Part shown: one piece after another, positions 35,415-47,500 of the stretch | How the letters are laid out: every line of letters starts with the position of its first letter | Position numbering within the stretch: the first letter of the stretch is position 1 | DNA from: Cokeromyces recurvatus | Lineage: Eukaryota; Mucoromycota; Mucoromycetes; Mucorales; Mucoraceae | Direction: 5' to 3' | Assembly: GCF_025118155.1 (NCBI RefSeq) | Contig: NW_026251393.1 | Span: 496,001-560,000 of the forward strand | DNA: 64,000 nucleotides | Program-made: the position numbers and the translations under genes | The notes under the pieces: generated by a model | What the model was told of the DNA's origin: nothing | Database searches by the model: none | The model's input: only the letters and a program-made list of their open reading frames with translations

Positions 35415-38400
35415 TAAATGAATCAGTCAAATTCTTTCCCCTCTCACTCTTCTTCCTTCTTTTTCTTATCTTACCAATAAGTTAAACTCATTATCTTCAT
35501 CATGTAATAAAATACGGCCCTTGTATTCATTTAACTCCTGTATTATATCTAATTTCATTCTATCTTCCATACTTTCTACACGCTCTTTTGAAATACCAGT
35601 GGTCTCCAAATTTTTAAGTGGATCCATGAATAGACGCAAGACATAAGGGTTTTTGTTAACATATATAACTGGTTCTTCACGAAGACAAGTCCAGTAGACC
35701 CAACGAGAACCTCCAGGACCAGCTTTCATAGCCTTTAGGATAGATTTGACTGCATCTTTATTGGGCATTGCGCAGCCTGCAATAAATGGAGGAGTTAATG
35801 TAAGTGATGACTTTACTTGTCCATCTTTTTCGCATTCCATTAAATCAGCTGCAAGCCCGCCTATAGTTGCTGCTAGACTACCATACTTGACTGATTGCTT
35901 CACTTGACTCACTTCGACTCGTCTAAAATTATAAGCACCAGGTATCTTTTCCTTCAAACTCATCTTTTGACATCCGGGGAATGCATCATGTTTCAAGATG
36001 GTTTGTAATGCCAACACTTGACCATGTCGACTGTTAACAACCTGCATAACTTCACTTGAGAGCGCCATACCATCTCCAATCATTGAAGATTGCTCAACTG
36101 GTACTAATGCTCGAAACTCATCCTCATCCTTCTTTGCTGCATGTAAAAGATCTTGAAGAATGGTATCAAGTTCTGGATGTCGTTTCATCCAACGACTGAA
36201 ACTTTCGGTTTCACAAAGCATATTTTTTGAAGATGTACTATCAAGATACGCTTGAAAGCAAATAAACATAAAATAGCGTTCAAGAGACACGATACCTCGT
36301 TTAACAACACGGCGGAATTGTGTAGGATCTTCTTCTTTTTCTGCCTGTATACGAGCAAACTCGATTGTGTTCCTCAAGTTACTTCCACCTACACTACATA
36401 GATCAATGATATTATCAACAATACCTTTATTCTCAAGTCCTCGTCGAATAACACGTAGGAGACTATTTATGAGTTGATAATTAGGGTACTGCTTCTTGTG
36501 GAATAAATCATTATGAGTTGAAGTTATAGTAATATTACTTGGTTTCATCCATCGAGTCAATAAACTAGCAATAATTGTACCTGTAGTAGATCGACCTAAT
36601 CCAACTTGACAATTCCTATACAATAATATACATACATACATATAAACATGATAATAAATCAAAAATCGATAAATAGGGTGCTTACATCACAATAGCAGTT
36701 TTAGAAAGATTAACACCAGTTATTAATGATGTCAAGTCATCAAAATCTCTTCGTTCAGGAGCCTTTTCAGCTGTTATAGGCACACGATGATATTCTAACA
36801 AGAGACTACCTTCCTTCAAAGAAGAAACTGGCTTTTGCTTTTGACGTTGTAAATGAGTGTCATCATCATCTGATGAAGAAGAAAGAGATACATCCATTTG
36901 CTGTAGTTCCTGCTGTATTTCCGTAGCTGCAAATTCCATTACTTGCCGTACAGTCATGATATCTTCAATATCAACCTCTTCCCAAGAAGAAAGCACATTC
37001 CCATTACTATCTTCTCCATGAAGTAATATATAACCACCGCATTGCATAACTTCACGTATTACATCTTCTTTTAATCGTTCCTCAAGTTGCTCCATACGAT
37101 GACCAGTAATACCTTTATAGGCACGTAAATTACGAAGAGTAAAAGCACGATCACGGAGTACATATGGGATACCATTAATATAGATAATAGGCTCTTCACG
37201 TAGGTTAATCCACAAAATACGCTCACATGGGTTTGCTTGTTGTTTATTATTGATAAATAAACTGCGAATAACTTGACGTAGCCCATTGATGGTCGGTTGA
37301 GCTACACCATAAACATTTGTATTGTCTATTCTTCTAAAATTAGAAGCACCATCAATAATCACAAAATTATGGTGCCTTTCTACAATGGGGCTCTGTGGTT
37401 GATTATGATTACTAATATGATGATTATTATCGTGATCCATGTCTGTTTTTTCTGATCCATGAGTGTCCTCTCTGTTATCTATTAAATAGCCGTAATGCCA
37501 AAAATCAACCTTAAGGATTGTGTGTGAAGTAAGAACGACACCTATACGTGACTATTAAAATAAATATAAGTAAAACTATTTCATATACGAAATGCATATT
37601 ATATACACTTTACGTTAATCACAAATTCTTCCATTTCAGTACTAATCCCACTAGTGGTTTGTGAGCCAGCCCCTGTCATATCAAACATGCCACGATGAGT
37701 AACAGTATGATGTCCTTTTGGACCACTCATAGTATTGTCATCATCATATCCAAATCCTTCCCTCATCTTGGTGTCTTGATGCTGACGACCAGACAGTAGA
37801 AAGTGTAGATCATCAACTGGACGAAAAAAGTAAAATCGAGGGCCCTTTCTACGCATGTTTTGCAACATAGCCCAAATTTCAGGACGACAACGAACCCAAG
37901 AAGAAAATCGTTGACTTTTGAGTTTTATATTGGGTGATTCATTTATATAGGCTGTAAAGCATAACAAAAAGAAGTAGCGTTGAAGACCAGCTAACGCTTT
38001 ATTTAAATAGTGCATATTCTTTCCATTACTATTACTGTTATTACTATTACTGCTGCTTTTATTATAATGATTGTTTTTATAATCAGCTGTCTGCATTGTA
38101 TGACGTATACGATTTGTTAAAATCGATTCTCTTAGATTTACCACCGCATCAGCTAATAGCAATGTAATAAATATAATATTTGAGGATATCAAACCATTTA
38201 ACACTTACATCTATCAATAACAGTATCCAAAATCTTTTTACTAAATATACCATGCTCTATTACTGTCGTTAAAGCAATAATAGATTGATAATTACCCATA
38301 ATAGCTTCCTTAAGATTTTCAATTAATGAACCCTCCTCTAAAGCCCATTCTATAGCAGATTTAGAAGACAACTTTGTATCCAAAACTAAACATAATAACC

Positions 38401-39712
38401 ACACATACACATATACATGAGTGTTTATCATATACATCTAATTGTATTTAATATATATATTACCATTCTGGAGTAAAAGGATGACTCTCAAAAGAGCATT
38501 GTTTTTTGCATTGACATTATCTGCATCTTCTAAACTTTTCACAACAAATGGATTTATATTTACTTCATCTGGAAGAGAAGGAGAGTTTTCCAAAGAACTA
38601 TTTGCTGCAGAATAGTTAAAATAATTCCAGCCAGGAATCAAAAATGGGTCTGGCTTCCCTCTTTCAATTAATTGTGCTCGTCGAATGATCTGAGCAATAA
38701 TAATACCCACAGTAGCTTATATTGGATAATAAAAAAAAAAGATATTAATGCAACTGTGATTATGTATAGTAAACTGTACTTTACTTCTTACAGCACCTAT
38801 ACCGCAATTGAAAATCAGTGGATCATCTGGTTCTAAGGAGCGAATGACATTGATGTATTCATCAAAATAGTTATCCTCAGGTGCTTGTTCAGGTGAAATT
38901 GGAATACGAAAATATTTTAACCTGTATCCTTTTGCTTGAAATGACTCAAAAACTAAACAATTAATTTTTGTCAGTAATCAAGCTAAAGAAAAAAAAAAAA
39001 AAAAGAAAATAAAAAGCAAAACCTTCTTTTGGTGTTTGAACTTGATCAGCTGCAATATAGCAGGGTATGACTGTTCTATCCGCTATAGATCAAAATGGAT
39101 AAATTAGAATCAATTTGGAAAATTTATAACAAAAAAAAAAAAAAAAAAAAAAAAAAAATTACGCAATTCTTGATGAACTAAAAGTAAACCTCCTAAAGAT
39201 CCTGCCTCCTTCAGAACATCCAATTTAAGTCTCTCTTCAACTTTCTCAAGACGTACAGAATTGATACCCAAGAAAGTGCTCATATTTTGCATTGGATTTG
39301 CATAATCACGTAGTACATAAGGTATTCCATTCAAATAAACTAAACAATATTATTATAAAGGTACCATGTAATCAATAAATCATTTGTTTACCTAAAGGTT
39401 CTTCACGAGTTGAAAACCTTAATATGTTTATGTAAGTACAAATAGACTTAACTTTATGTATAAATATTTACCATGTACATGATACTGAATTTAAGCTTTT
39501 TGGATGACAATTGAGTACAGCTAAAATAGTTGAGAGTCCAATTACCTAAAATAATCTCAGTAAAATACATGTATATATGATATAATTGTGAAAAAAAAAA
39601 CAAAAATAAAGTAAAATTTTACGGTTGGTTGAGCAACACCATGAACATTCAATTCAGCTACACGAAAATTAGGAGCACCTTGAAGATGAAAATCAAGGTT
39701 TGTGCTGGTTCC

Positions 39713-39756
<44 letters not shown>

Positions 39757-40258
39757 AGTCAATAAATGGTATCCAATCTGTATGCAATGTTTCTTACCAC
39801 TCGGGAAATGATCCATTTTAAGAATTGTATTTCTTACTAATACACTTCCTTTTCTTGTTTTAACAATATTTGGAGCCATTTTTAATAGAGAAAAGGGATC
39901 AAGTACATTTGATGAGGATTGCTTTTGTTCAGATGAATCAAACATTTGATTTTGACCAATACTACTCTGCCTCGAATGTGAATTGATACTATTTCCAATA
40001 CTTTTAAAGAAAGAGATATATTGATAAATAAGACCTGAGTTAATGATAAAATATCACTTACATTCGAGGAGAATCAATAAATCTACGCTGTATATTTGTT
40101 GGCGAAGAAGATAAGTCCTGGACTGATCCTCGACGACGAGTTGAAGAGGATTCATCATATAAACTAAATAAATGATTATTATTGTTGTTAATTGACTTGG
40201 GCGAGGAGCTTAGTAATCCCGTATTATTGTCTTTAAAAGATAATGGTGTAAATACCAT
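34352..40258 (-). CDS. Paladin-like (PALD1) three-module tyrosine-phosphatase-fold protein
   Basis: A 1609-residue protein from 16 minus-strand exons: 40258-40062, 40000-39798, 39711-39623, 39545-39472, 39417-39392, 39339-39163, 39082-39023, 38952-38785, 38715-38464, 38385-38209, 38152-37614, 37551-36686, 36615-35475, 35346-35243, 35171-35070, 35006-34352. Three modules repeat: an opening NFRR-type strand (GVAQPT in the first two), an REEP..Y.N..PYVLR block (STREEPLVYLNGIPYVLRD; NLREEPIIYINGIPYVLRD; CLREEPVIYVNKNPYVLR), and a CX5R loop followed by helices. The loops are FNCGIGAVRTT (Cys about 325), MNCQVGLGRSTTG (Cys about 945) and FNCQMGRGRTTTG (Cys about 1389). This is the paladin/PTP-like phytase type. 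Activity of mammalian paladin is debated; here all three Cys/Arg pairs remain, so inositol-phosphate or phosphoinositide phosphatase activity is possible. The first 95 residues are Ser/Asn-rich and look disordered. Confidence 0.88.
39715..39752 (+). repeat. Homopolymer inside an intron
   Basis: A 38-nt T run on the plus strand, so an A run on the sense strand of the paladin-like gene, placed only two bases before its intron 2 acceptor (AAATAG). Acceptors are normally preceded by pyrimidines, so this is unusual. Confidence 0.75.
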
Positions 40259-41723
40259 TATTAAAAAAGTAAAAAAAAGCGGGAAAAAACAAAAAAAAAA
40301 AAAACTGTGAGAAAGTAAATTAGATTGACAAACTTTTATAGCAGCATGAATGTTATACACATGTGCTTTTTTTTTCAGTTACCGTCCAATAGGGGTTTAG
40401 TAATATTTGATTTAGAGCCAGTCGTGATAAATCACAAGATATTGTATAATCAAAAATTTCCATGCCAACTATTGAAAACTCATTTGAGCACATATTAAAA
40501 TATTAATGTATTGCCCTGGTCGGATCAAAAAAAAAAAAAAAAAAAATGAATAAAAAAAAATGAATAAAAAAAAATAAAATAAAAAAAAAAACAAAAAAAA
40601 AGAGTAGTTTATGTTGCAATCCGGTTCTGATTAGCCTAGAAGTCAGTTTTATATTCTGCAATTTATTTTTGATGGGCTATTTTCTCTTCGCTTTTGGCCT
40701 GAGCTTAATTACAATATATCTGATTTACCAGCACCTGCAACGCAGTAGTATAATATTTTGCATAAATGTTTTGTATGTAAGAAGCCATTTTTCTATTCTG
40801 CAAAAACTACGAGCTCATTTTAAACAACACAACATCATTTTATCTAACTGACAAACAGGCATTAGACGCTATAACACGTCTCAGTTTGTATACATCAAAA
40901 CTAAATTCATAGAGCTACATCCACTGATAGAAGAATACTCTGGCTCTTCATCTTCTATTGTTCGTTTCAAAGAATTAAAAAATTTCAAAGGACATATATT
41001 GGATTACCATTCTCAACCCATACATACAATTACCAGCTCACGCAAGAAAACAGCAATAATGAATGTGAATTACATAGTAGAAAAATCTTACAAAGACAAT
41101 GCAGAATTATTGGTTTCAATGTGTTTATCATTTTCACCACCTGATGATAACAACCATCTTCTGATCCCTGCCTTTGACGCAATAGATGCCTTTTATAGAC
41201 TACAGCAATTATTACAAACACAGGAATGGAAGCACTCTATTTTAGATATTATTTGCTATGCCTTAGCTTGTACCTCAATTCTACTTTTATCACCAAATAA
41301 ACACTCTGATGACCTCCTTCCTTTTTTTTATGCAAAACTTTACAGTTACCGCTGGTCATATTGAAACTGTTTATAACATTAAAAAATCACCTATATTTAC
41401 TAAGACAGTTATGGATATCATCATAATCATTTGAAACTCTGAATGGCACAGCAACACGAGAAATGGTAGCCATAAAACTCTTGAAATTTGATCCTGGCAT
41501 CAAAAACATATACACATTTTTTTTCATTACGTAATCATAAAATTGCTAAGCAAATTGTATCTCTTTCTTTTATTATTGAATATTTTAATTCCTGATTAAT
41601 AATAGATAATTATTTATTTATTTTTTCTTTAAATACTACAGTGCATATAAATGATTATCATTGTCGAATTAAATGACACAAAAAATATACAATAAAAAAA
41701 AATATACATATTATGTAATTTAT
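40259..41723. other. Intergenic with a possible degenerate gene
   Basis: About 1.46 kb. The phosphatase upstream part has A-runs and a CCAATAG near 40385. The middle holds the interrupted ORF listed at 40669-41364. The rest (41365-41723) is AT-rich 3' sequence with nothing recognised. Confidence 0.5.
40669..41364 (+). pseudogene. Interrupted ORF of unknown family (possible pseudogene)
   Basis: One frame stays open for about 231 codons apart from a single TGA at 40849-40851. The first part has a hydrophobic segment (GYFLFAFGLSLITIYLIYQH) and then basic HFSILQKLRAHFKQHN. After the stop it continues GIRRYNTSQFVYIKTKFIEL, LDYHSQPIHTITSSRKKTAI and a helical region (DAFYRLQQLLQTQEWKHSIL). The frame may extend further upstream. 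No intron that removes the stop was found. It could be a decayed gene, a readthrough or recoded ORF, or a chance frame. The family is not recognised. Confidence 0.35.
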
Positions 41724-42968
41724 TTATTTAATATGCTTTAGTTTGAATGAAGACAAATTACTGCTATTGTATGGTCGACTTGTTGTATATGTTCTTCTTG
41801 GTGTAGTTGATGTGTTATTTAAAACTTTATTGTCTTGGTTATAAAGGGAATGATGATATGCTGATGATTGACTTGTAGATATATGTGTATGATGAACACG
41901 TTCACTCTGTGAACGAGATACGGTTGAGTTTTTATAATAACTATTACATCCTTGTGCAATTTGACGAAGTGCCTGTATTTCTTTTTGTCTTGATGTTAAC
42001 GTTTCTTCTTCCGAAGATTGCCATAATCGTCGTACTGATTGCTGTCTTTTATGTAATACAACTTCTTCTTGACCTAATTGTTCCTTTGCTGGAATCAAAG
42101 CTAATGTAGAAATAGGAGTACGATCATCAATAAGCCAAGATGGGAATGGCACATTGTTTATTTTTCTTTTATTTTCATAATATTCTCTTAATATTCTAGA
42201 CACATGTGTTTCTCCTTCCCAATCATCATTGTCTGACTCTAAATATAGCAAACTCATTATTACAAACTCTCCTTCTTTTCTAAAATGAAAGAATAGCTTT
42301 ACCTGGATTATCATCAGCATCTTCTTCTTTTAATACAGTCGCACGAATGATCTTACCCCAAAGTTTATTATTAGGCTTATTAATGTTTTCTAATTTCCAT
42401 ACAATGAAATGGCTTATTATTAATACTATTTAACTAACTGCATAATGATTTTACTTTTTTCAGTTATTAATTCTTTCCATTTTTCATTTTCTTTAACCCG
42501 ACCCCATAATTGCTTTCCATTATTTGTAGTTGCTGTATTGTTCGACTCATTTAAGGAGTTGGATGATTTTAGTAAATGAGTTGCATAGTTATCAAAGTAA
42601 ATAGATTCTTCTTCTTTATCATGATTCTGTTTAAAATCCATGGATTTGACATCTGAGTTATTGCTACGATAGTTCATAAAAGCATTCCATTTTCCACTTT
42701 CCATTGAGCTATCAGATGGCTGTCTTGTAATACTCCCTGGAGTAGAAGCAATAAGATCAGGCAGATTATCATCATCTTCTTCTTCATGTTGCTGCTGACT
42801 CCAATGACTGTTACTGCTTTTCAAAGTACTTGAACATAAAGTAGGTAACTGAAGTCGTTTTGTTGTATCATTACATTTATGTCGAGCTGGATATAAACCA
42901 ACATCTTGATTGCAATCTTTACATAATACAGCTATTGTTGATATTCTATAATCGTTTTTCACTCCCAT
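41724..42968 (-). CDS. Unknown protein, possibly Mso1-like (Sec1-binding type)
   Basis: Three minus-strand exons, 42968-42439, 42412-42303 and 42238-41724, give 384 residues. The first donor, CA|GTTAGT, is unusual but is the only junction found that avoids the stop and keeps frame. The N-terminus has a possible zinc site (CKDCNQDVGLYPARHKC). Two similar blocks occur, KQLWGRVKENEKW and NKLWGKIIRATV. The C-terminal half carries THVSRILREYYENK followed by FPSWLIDD. That SR.LREYY...FP.WL pattern recalls the motif in fungal Mso1/Sec1-binding exocytosis proteins. Recognition is weak and no structural domain is certain. The rest is Ser/Asn-rich and probably disordered. It is divergent from PHO88. 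Confidence 0.5.
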
Positions 42969-43063
42969 AATGAAAAAAAAAAAAGTGTAAAGAAAGAGTT
43001 AAAAAAAAAGTAAATTAAAGATACTAATAATAACCATAATTATAATTATTTTGTTTAAAAGTC

Positions 43064-43106
<43 letters not shown>

Positions 43107-43557
43107 CATTGTAACAAATTTAAAGAAAAGTAATTGTATTAATTCTCTTTCATTCTTTATTAGGATTCTTCTATTCTTCTTTTGTATTTGTATAAACATA
43201 TATATTTTCAGGAGCCATTTTTATATGTGGACAAATAAAGAAAAACTTAGTTTAGAGAATAAATAAATAAATGCTATTTACTTTTTTCCGCTCTTTTATG
43301 AACAAGCAAAAATTATAAAAAATTTACATATTTAGAAAGTAGTATAATAAAGTCAAAAACTACTTCACTTGCAGAAGAATACCATTGGAACAGACTGTCT
43401 ATTACAATTGGTGCTCGCTTATATAATATGTACTACCCTAAAAAATTATTATGTTCAGAAAGACCTTTTTCAAATACTTTCTTTTTCTTTTTTCCTTTTC
43501 TTCTCCATTTTTTTTTTTTTAAAAAAAAAAGCCCTTCACCAACAACAAGCAATCAAG
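42969..43557. other. Divergent promoter region, Mso1-like / PHO88
   Basis: About 590 bp with a T-run of 41 (43066-43106) in its left third and T/A runs immediately before the PHO88 ATG. No other feature is seen. Confidence 0.5.
43066..43106 (+). repeat. Poly(T) tract, 41 nt
   Basis: T run in the divergent promoter between the Mso1-like and PHO88 genes. Confidence 0.8.
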
Positions 43558-44263
43558 ATGACAGATTACGTTAAACTATTAAATTCTCCATATTTTAGCA
43601 TTGGGTCTTTCTTATTTTTTCAACAACTAGGAAAATATTTAAACCTCGAGGAACATTTGCTTTTTTTTCGCTTGTTTTATTTATCTGCACAAGTATCTAT
43701 CATAGGCCTCAATTATTATCTGATTTATAAGATCAAACAAAAGAACGGTGAGCACACATAGATATATACAACAATTGAAATAGAGTAAACTCTAATATCA
43801 AATGTAATAGATCAAACTATATTGAAATATGTTGAACCTGCTTCTCAGAACTGGGATGGAACTGAAATATCTGATCAATTAATAAATATAACTGTCAAGG
43901 GTAAAAATATACATATCTATGCATTTATAAAGAAAATTACTTATTATATAATATTTTATAGACTATGATGTTAACGAGGTCAATAAAAGTATTAAACAAT
44001 CCGCTATTGGTATCTTAATGATTGCTTTTCTTCATTTTAAAATGGGTTACATTCAACCTTTATTAGTTCAGTCTATTCTAGGTTTCAAAACCTTTTTATT
44101 GACAAAGGAAGCACGTATTCATATCTGGGGATCTCCTGCTAGTGGTGATTTAAGACGTCCTTTTAGAATTGACGCACCTTTTGGTATGGTAAATGAAAAA
44201 AAGCAACCAAGAACAGATAAAGGAGCTATTAAGAAGGCCGAAAAGGCTTTAAAAGCAGCATAA
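43558..44263 (+). CDS. PHO88: PHO88/SND3 family ER protein
   Basis: Small ER membrane protein of the SRP-independent (SND) targeting route, first named for phosphate transport in yeast. Three exons, 43558-43747, 43811-43900 and 43962-44263, give 193 residues (yeast 188). It starts MTDYVKLLNSPYFSIG. Helix 1 and the helix YLSAQVSIIGLNYYLIYKIK follow, then the lumenal or cytosolic VNEVNKSIKQSAIGILMIAF. FLHFKMGYIQPLLVQSILGF and the conserved HIWGSPASGDLRRPFR come next, ending in a Lys/Ala-rich tail. The ATG at 43558 is chosen over an upstream in-frame ATG because family proteins start here and the upstream part runs through homopolymers. Confidence 0.93.
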
Positions 44264-44545
44264 AAAAAAAGAAAGTAATTCTTATTTGTAGATATTTAAA
44301 TAAAATTTAGTTATCCTATACTTGTACATCTTTTATAAACTTAAAATTCATAACGTGCTGTAAAAAAAATAATGGCATAATAGTTTAAATAATTGTTTGT
44401 AAAAAAAAAAAAAAAAAAAGACTACAATTTACAACATCATACAAATTTATTTAAAATTTAGTTTTCTTTGGGGAAAAGAAAAGGATAGGGGATTATTCTA
44501 ATGATAGATAATATGATAATTCTTGAACGGGGGAAAAGAGAGAAA

Positions 44546-47500
44546 TTATTGAGTTAAAGCAACAGCGGCACTGTAAGCTCCACTATGGCTAATAGATACA
44601 TTTACATTTTTAATACCAGCAGAAGATGCGGCAGATTTAGCCTTGCCAGATAGCACGACTACAGGAGCTCCAACTTCATTTGCCTTAATTTCAATATCTT
44701 TCAAAGGAGCACCGGAGCCATCAGAAGGAATGTTTCCATAAGAAGAGATAGCCTTGAAAACAGCTTCCTTAGCAGACCAACGACCTGCAAAGCTAGCCTG
44801 GGGATCAGGGCGAGCTTGACAGTATTCGATTTCAGCAGGAGTAAAATTACGTTCAATAAAGGTGGAATTCTCAATATTTACTGCATTAGTTAATTCAACA
44901 TCAACACCAACACCTCTTTTACCGGCTTGTTGTTCAGTAAGAGAAGAGATAATATTCTTGGTTACTTCAGCATCACCTGCTGTGGGGGCAGCAAGGTTAG
45001 CAGATTTGTTGGTGAAATGCCATGATTTCTTTTCCTTGGAATATTCAGTACGAGCACTAGGATTCAAATAAACAGTATATTCAAGATCATCAGAGTAAGG
45101 AGCTTCTGTCTTAACTTGGACAAAGTCAGCAACACCAGTAATAGAATCATGGAGATAACGATAAGTCTTTGCATAACGTTCAGCATTCTTAATCTTATAA
45201 GCGTTATATTGGTTTTCTTCCATTGCACCAAAGACATAATCAGGATGAATAATTAATACTTCACCACCAGCTTGACCAAAACCAAAGGACTTGAGGAGAC
45301 CAGCCTTCAAACCATCAGTTTGAATAGAACGAGAAGGATACACAATGTAATCAAAATCTTTCATAACAACATCAATGTTATCTGCATTGCGATTACCAGG
45401 AACAAGACCTGTAAGCAAGCATTGCATCATGCCGTTAGCCATCCAGGATGCAGCAGGACCCTTGGGATGACCAGTCAAGTATTTCTGTGTAATAGCCAAG
45501 AGTGCGTTACCCTTAGTACGGCCAAGATGCTTCAATTGAGAGTTAAGTACACGAGATTCATTCTTATCGTTAGCCTTAGTAGATGTACCGTGGAAAGAGG
45601 CAACACCGATATCATCAATTGTCAAACCATAAACAGCAAGAGCACCACGAATAGGTGCAATGTTAGGATCATTCTTATAGAATTGATGATTGTATGTAGC
45701 TAATGCTTCCTTTTCTTGACGTTTAGCTTCATTATGAATAAATGTAGTACGTTCTTCAAGCCATGCCTTCTCTTCTTCAGCAGGAAGTTCACCAGAAGCC
45801 TTAAGCTCTTCCATTTCCTCACGTAAGAATTCATATTCGCTCTCAACCCAAGCCTTAATTTGAGCGCGACGAGACTTAATTTGTCTAGCACGGTAGTTGA
45901 AGTTCAACAAAGGAGAAGCTCTCTTACTGACATTTTCACGAGCAGTTGTAAGGATACCAGCACCAGGTGCAGGGACGGAACGACCTTCCTTATCAGTAGC
46001 AGTGCTACTAAGAGCAATAATACCATAAATAGGTGCACCAATCTCAATAGCAGTGGCAGCAGACATAAGAATATGGTTACCAGCACCGTGGGCTTCCATA
46101 AAACCATTTCTAGAAGTAGTAGCAGGGCGAGACATTTCTCTAGGAGTACGGCCATGCTCAAATTCATCAACAGCATTAGAAGTGGCCTTCATGTTAGCGA
46201 ATTCGTAACTGGATTCTTCTGTAATATCTTCAGTAGCACCAGCAATCATAATCTTGGCTTTACCAGTCAAAAGAGACTCACAAGCAAGTTCAATAGAGAC
46301 AGCGGAAGTAGCACAAGCGTTAACAGGTGTCTTGATGGGACCAGAGGATGAAAGAAGCAACATGTTGATCCAAGCAGGCATGGTGTTAATGAAAGATTCT
46401 TGCAAGATATCCTTTTGAACAGGCTTATCAAGAAGACGATCACGGAAAAGACCTCTTTGTGAGATTTGACCACCAACACCTGAACCAGTAGTATTACCAA
46501 TTTCAGACACATGAACATATTTGAAGAATTCATATGGATCAGTGATACCAGCAGAAACAAAAGCTTCAACAGTTGAAACGATGTTAAACAATGTAACAGG
46601 GTCAACTTGATCAACAATATCCTTAGGAACACCATAACGAGTGGCATCCCAGCCAGTGGGGATCTGACCAGCAACGAGACGATCGAAACGAAGAGCCTTA
46701 GGAACATACAAGGTAGCTCCCTTACGTAAAACAACACACCAATCTCCATTAGCATTTTCATAAACATCAGCCTTATCACCTTGTTGATGCTTGAATTGAT
46801 CAGCTTCTTCCTTAGAGCACTCAAAAGGTTCAAGATCATGATCAATAACAATTTCTTGCATAAGCATCTTCTTTTCAGGATCATATCCGTTCATGACGGT
46901 AGGATCTATTTTTTTTTTAAAAAAAAACAATTAAAACATTAATACAATCTTTATATATATGTATATACATATAATATAGAAATACATACCAATCAAACGA
47001 ATACCAGTATGTTCAAGGATTTGCTTTTCATATTTAGCCTTAATATCCTTTTCTTCAACAGGCTCACCAGATTTAGCATCTAACCAACCAGAGTAGAATT
47101 TACCGTTCTTCAAGTTACCATCATGGTGCTTAATATAACCCATAATCCAGGCCATTTCAATACAACCCTCAAGAGAGAATTCACCATAAGCTTCCATTTC
47201 CCAACGAGTTCTTGAATTACCCCATGGAGAGACTTCACCGAAACCGGCAACAACAATAACTTGTTCAAGATCAATCATGCCCTTAAGATAGTTAAGGTCT
47301 TTGAAGGATTCATAAGACTTGAGCTTAGGGAACTCAAACTTCATATTAGCACGAGGGGTGATCTTGTGAGGCTTGTGCTTACGTTCAGCTTCTTCTCCAA
47401 ATACAATCTTGAAATCAAGAGCATTTTCAGCATCAATAGCCTTACGAATTTCAGCAGTTTCACGAATTTCCTTACGCAACTTGGCACTAACTTCGTTCAA

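Noticed and set aside
43369..43557. N-terminal extension of PHO88
   Set aside because: In-frame upstream ATG exists but the segment crosses T and A homopolymers and family proteins start at the MTDYV methionine.
46267..46884. Long Leu-rich minus-strand frame inside FAS
   Set aside because: Out-of-frame shadow of the ketosynthase region; Leu/Val runs come from the shifted reading.
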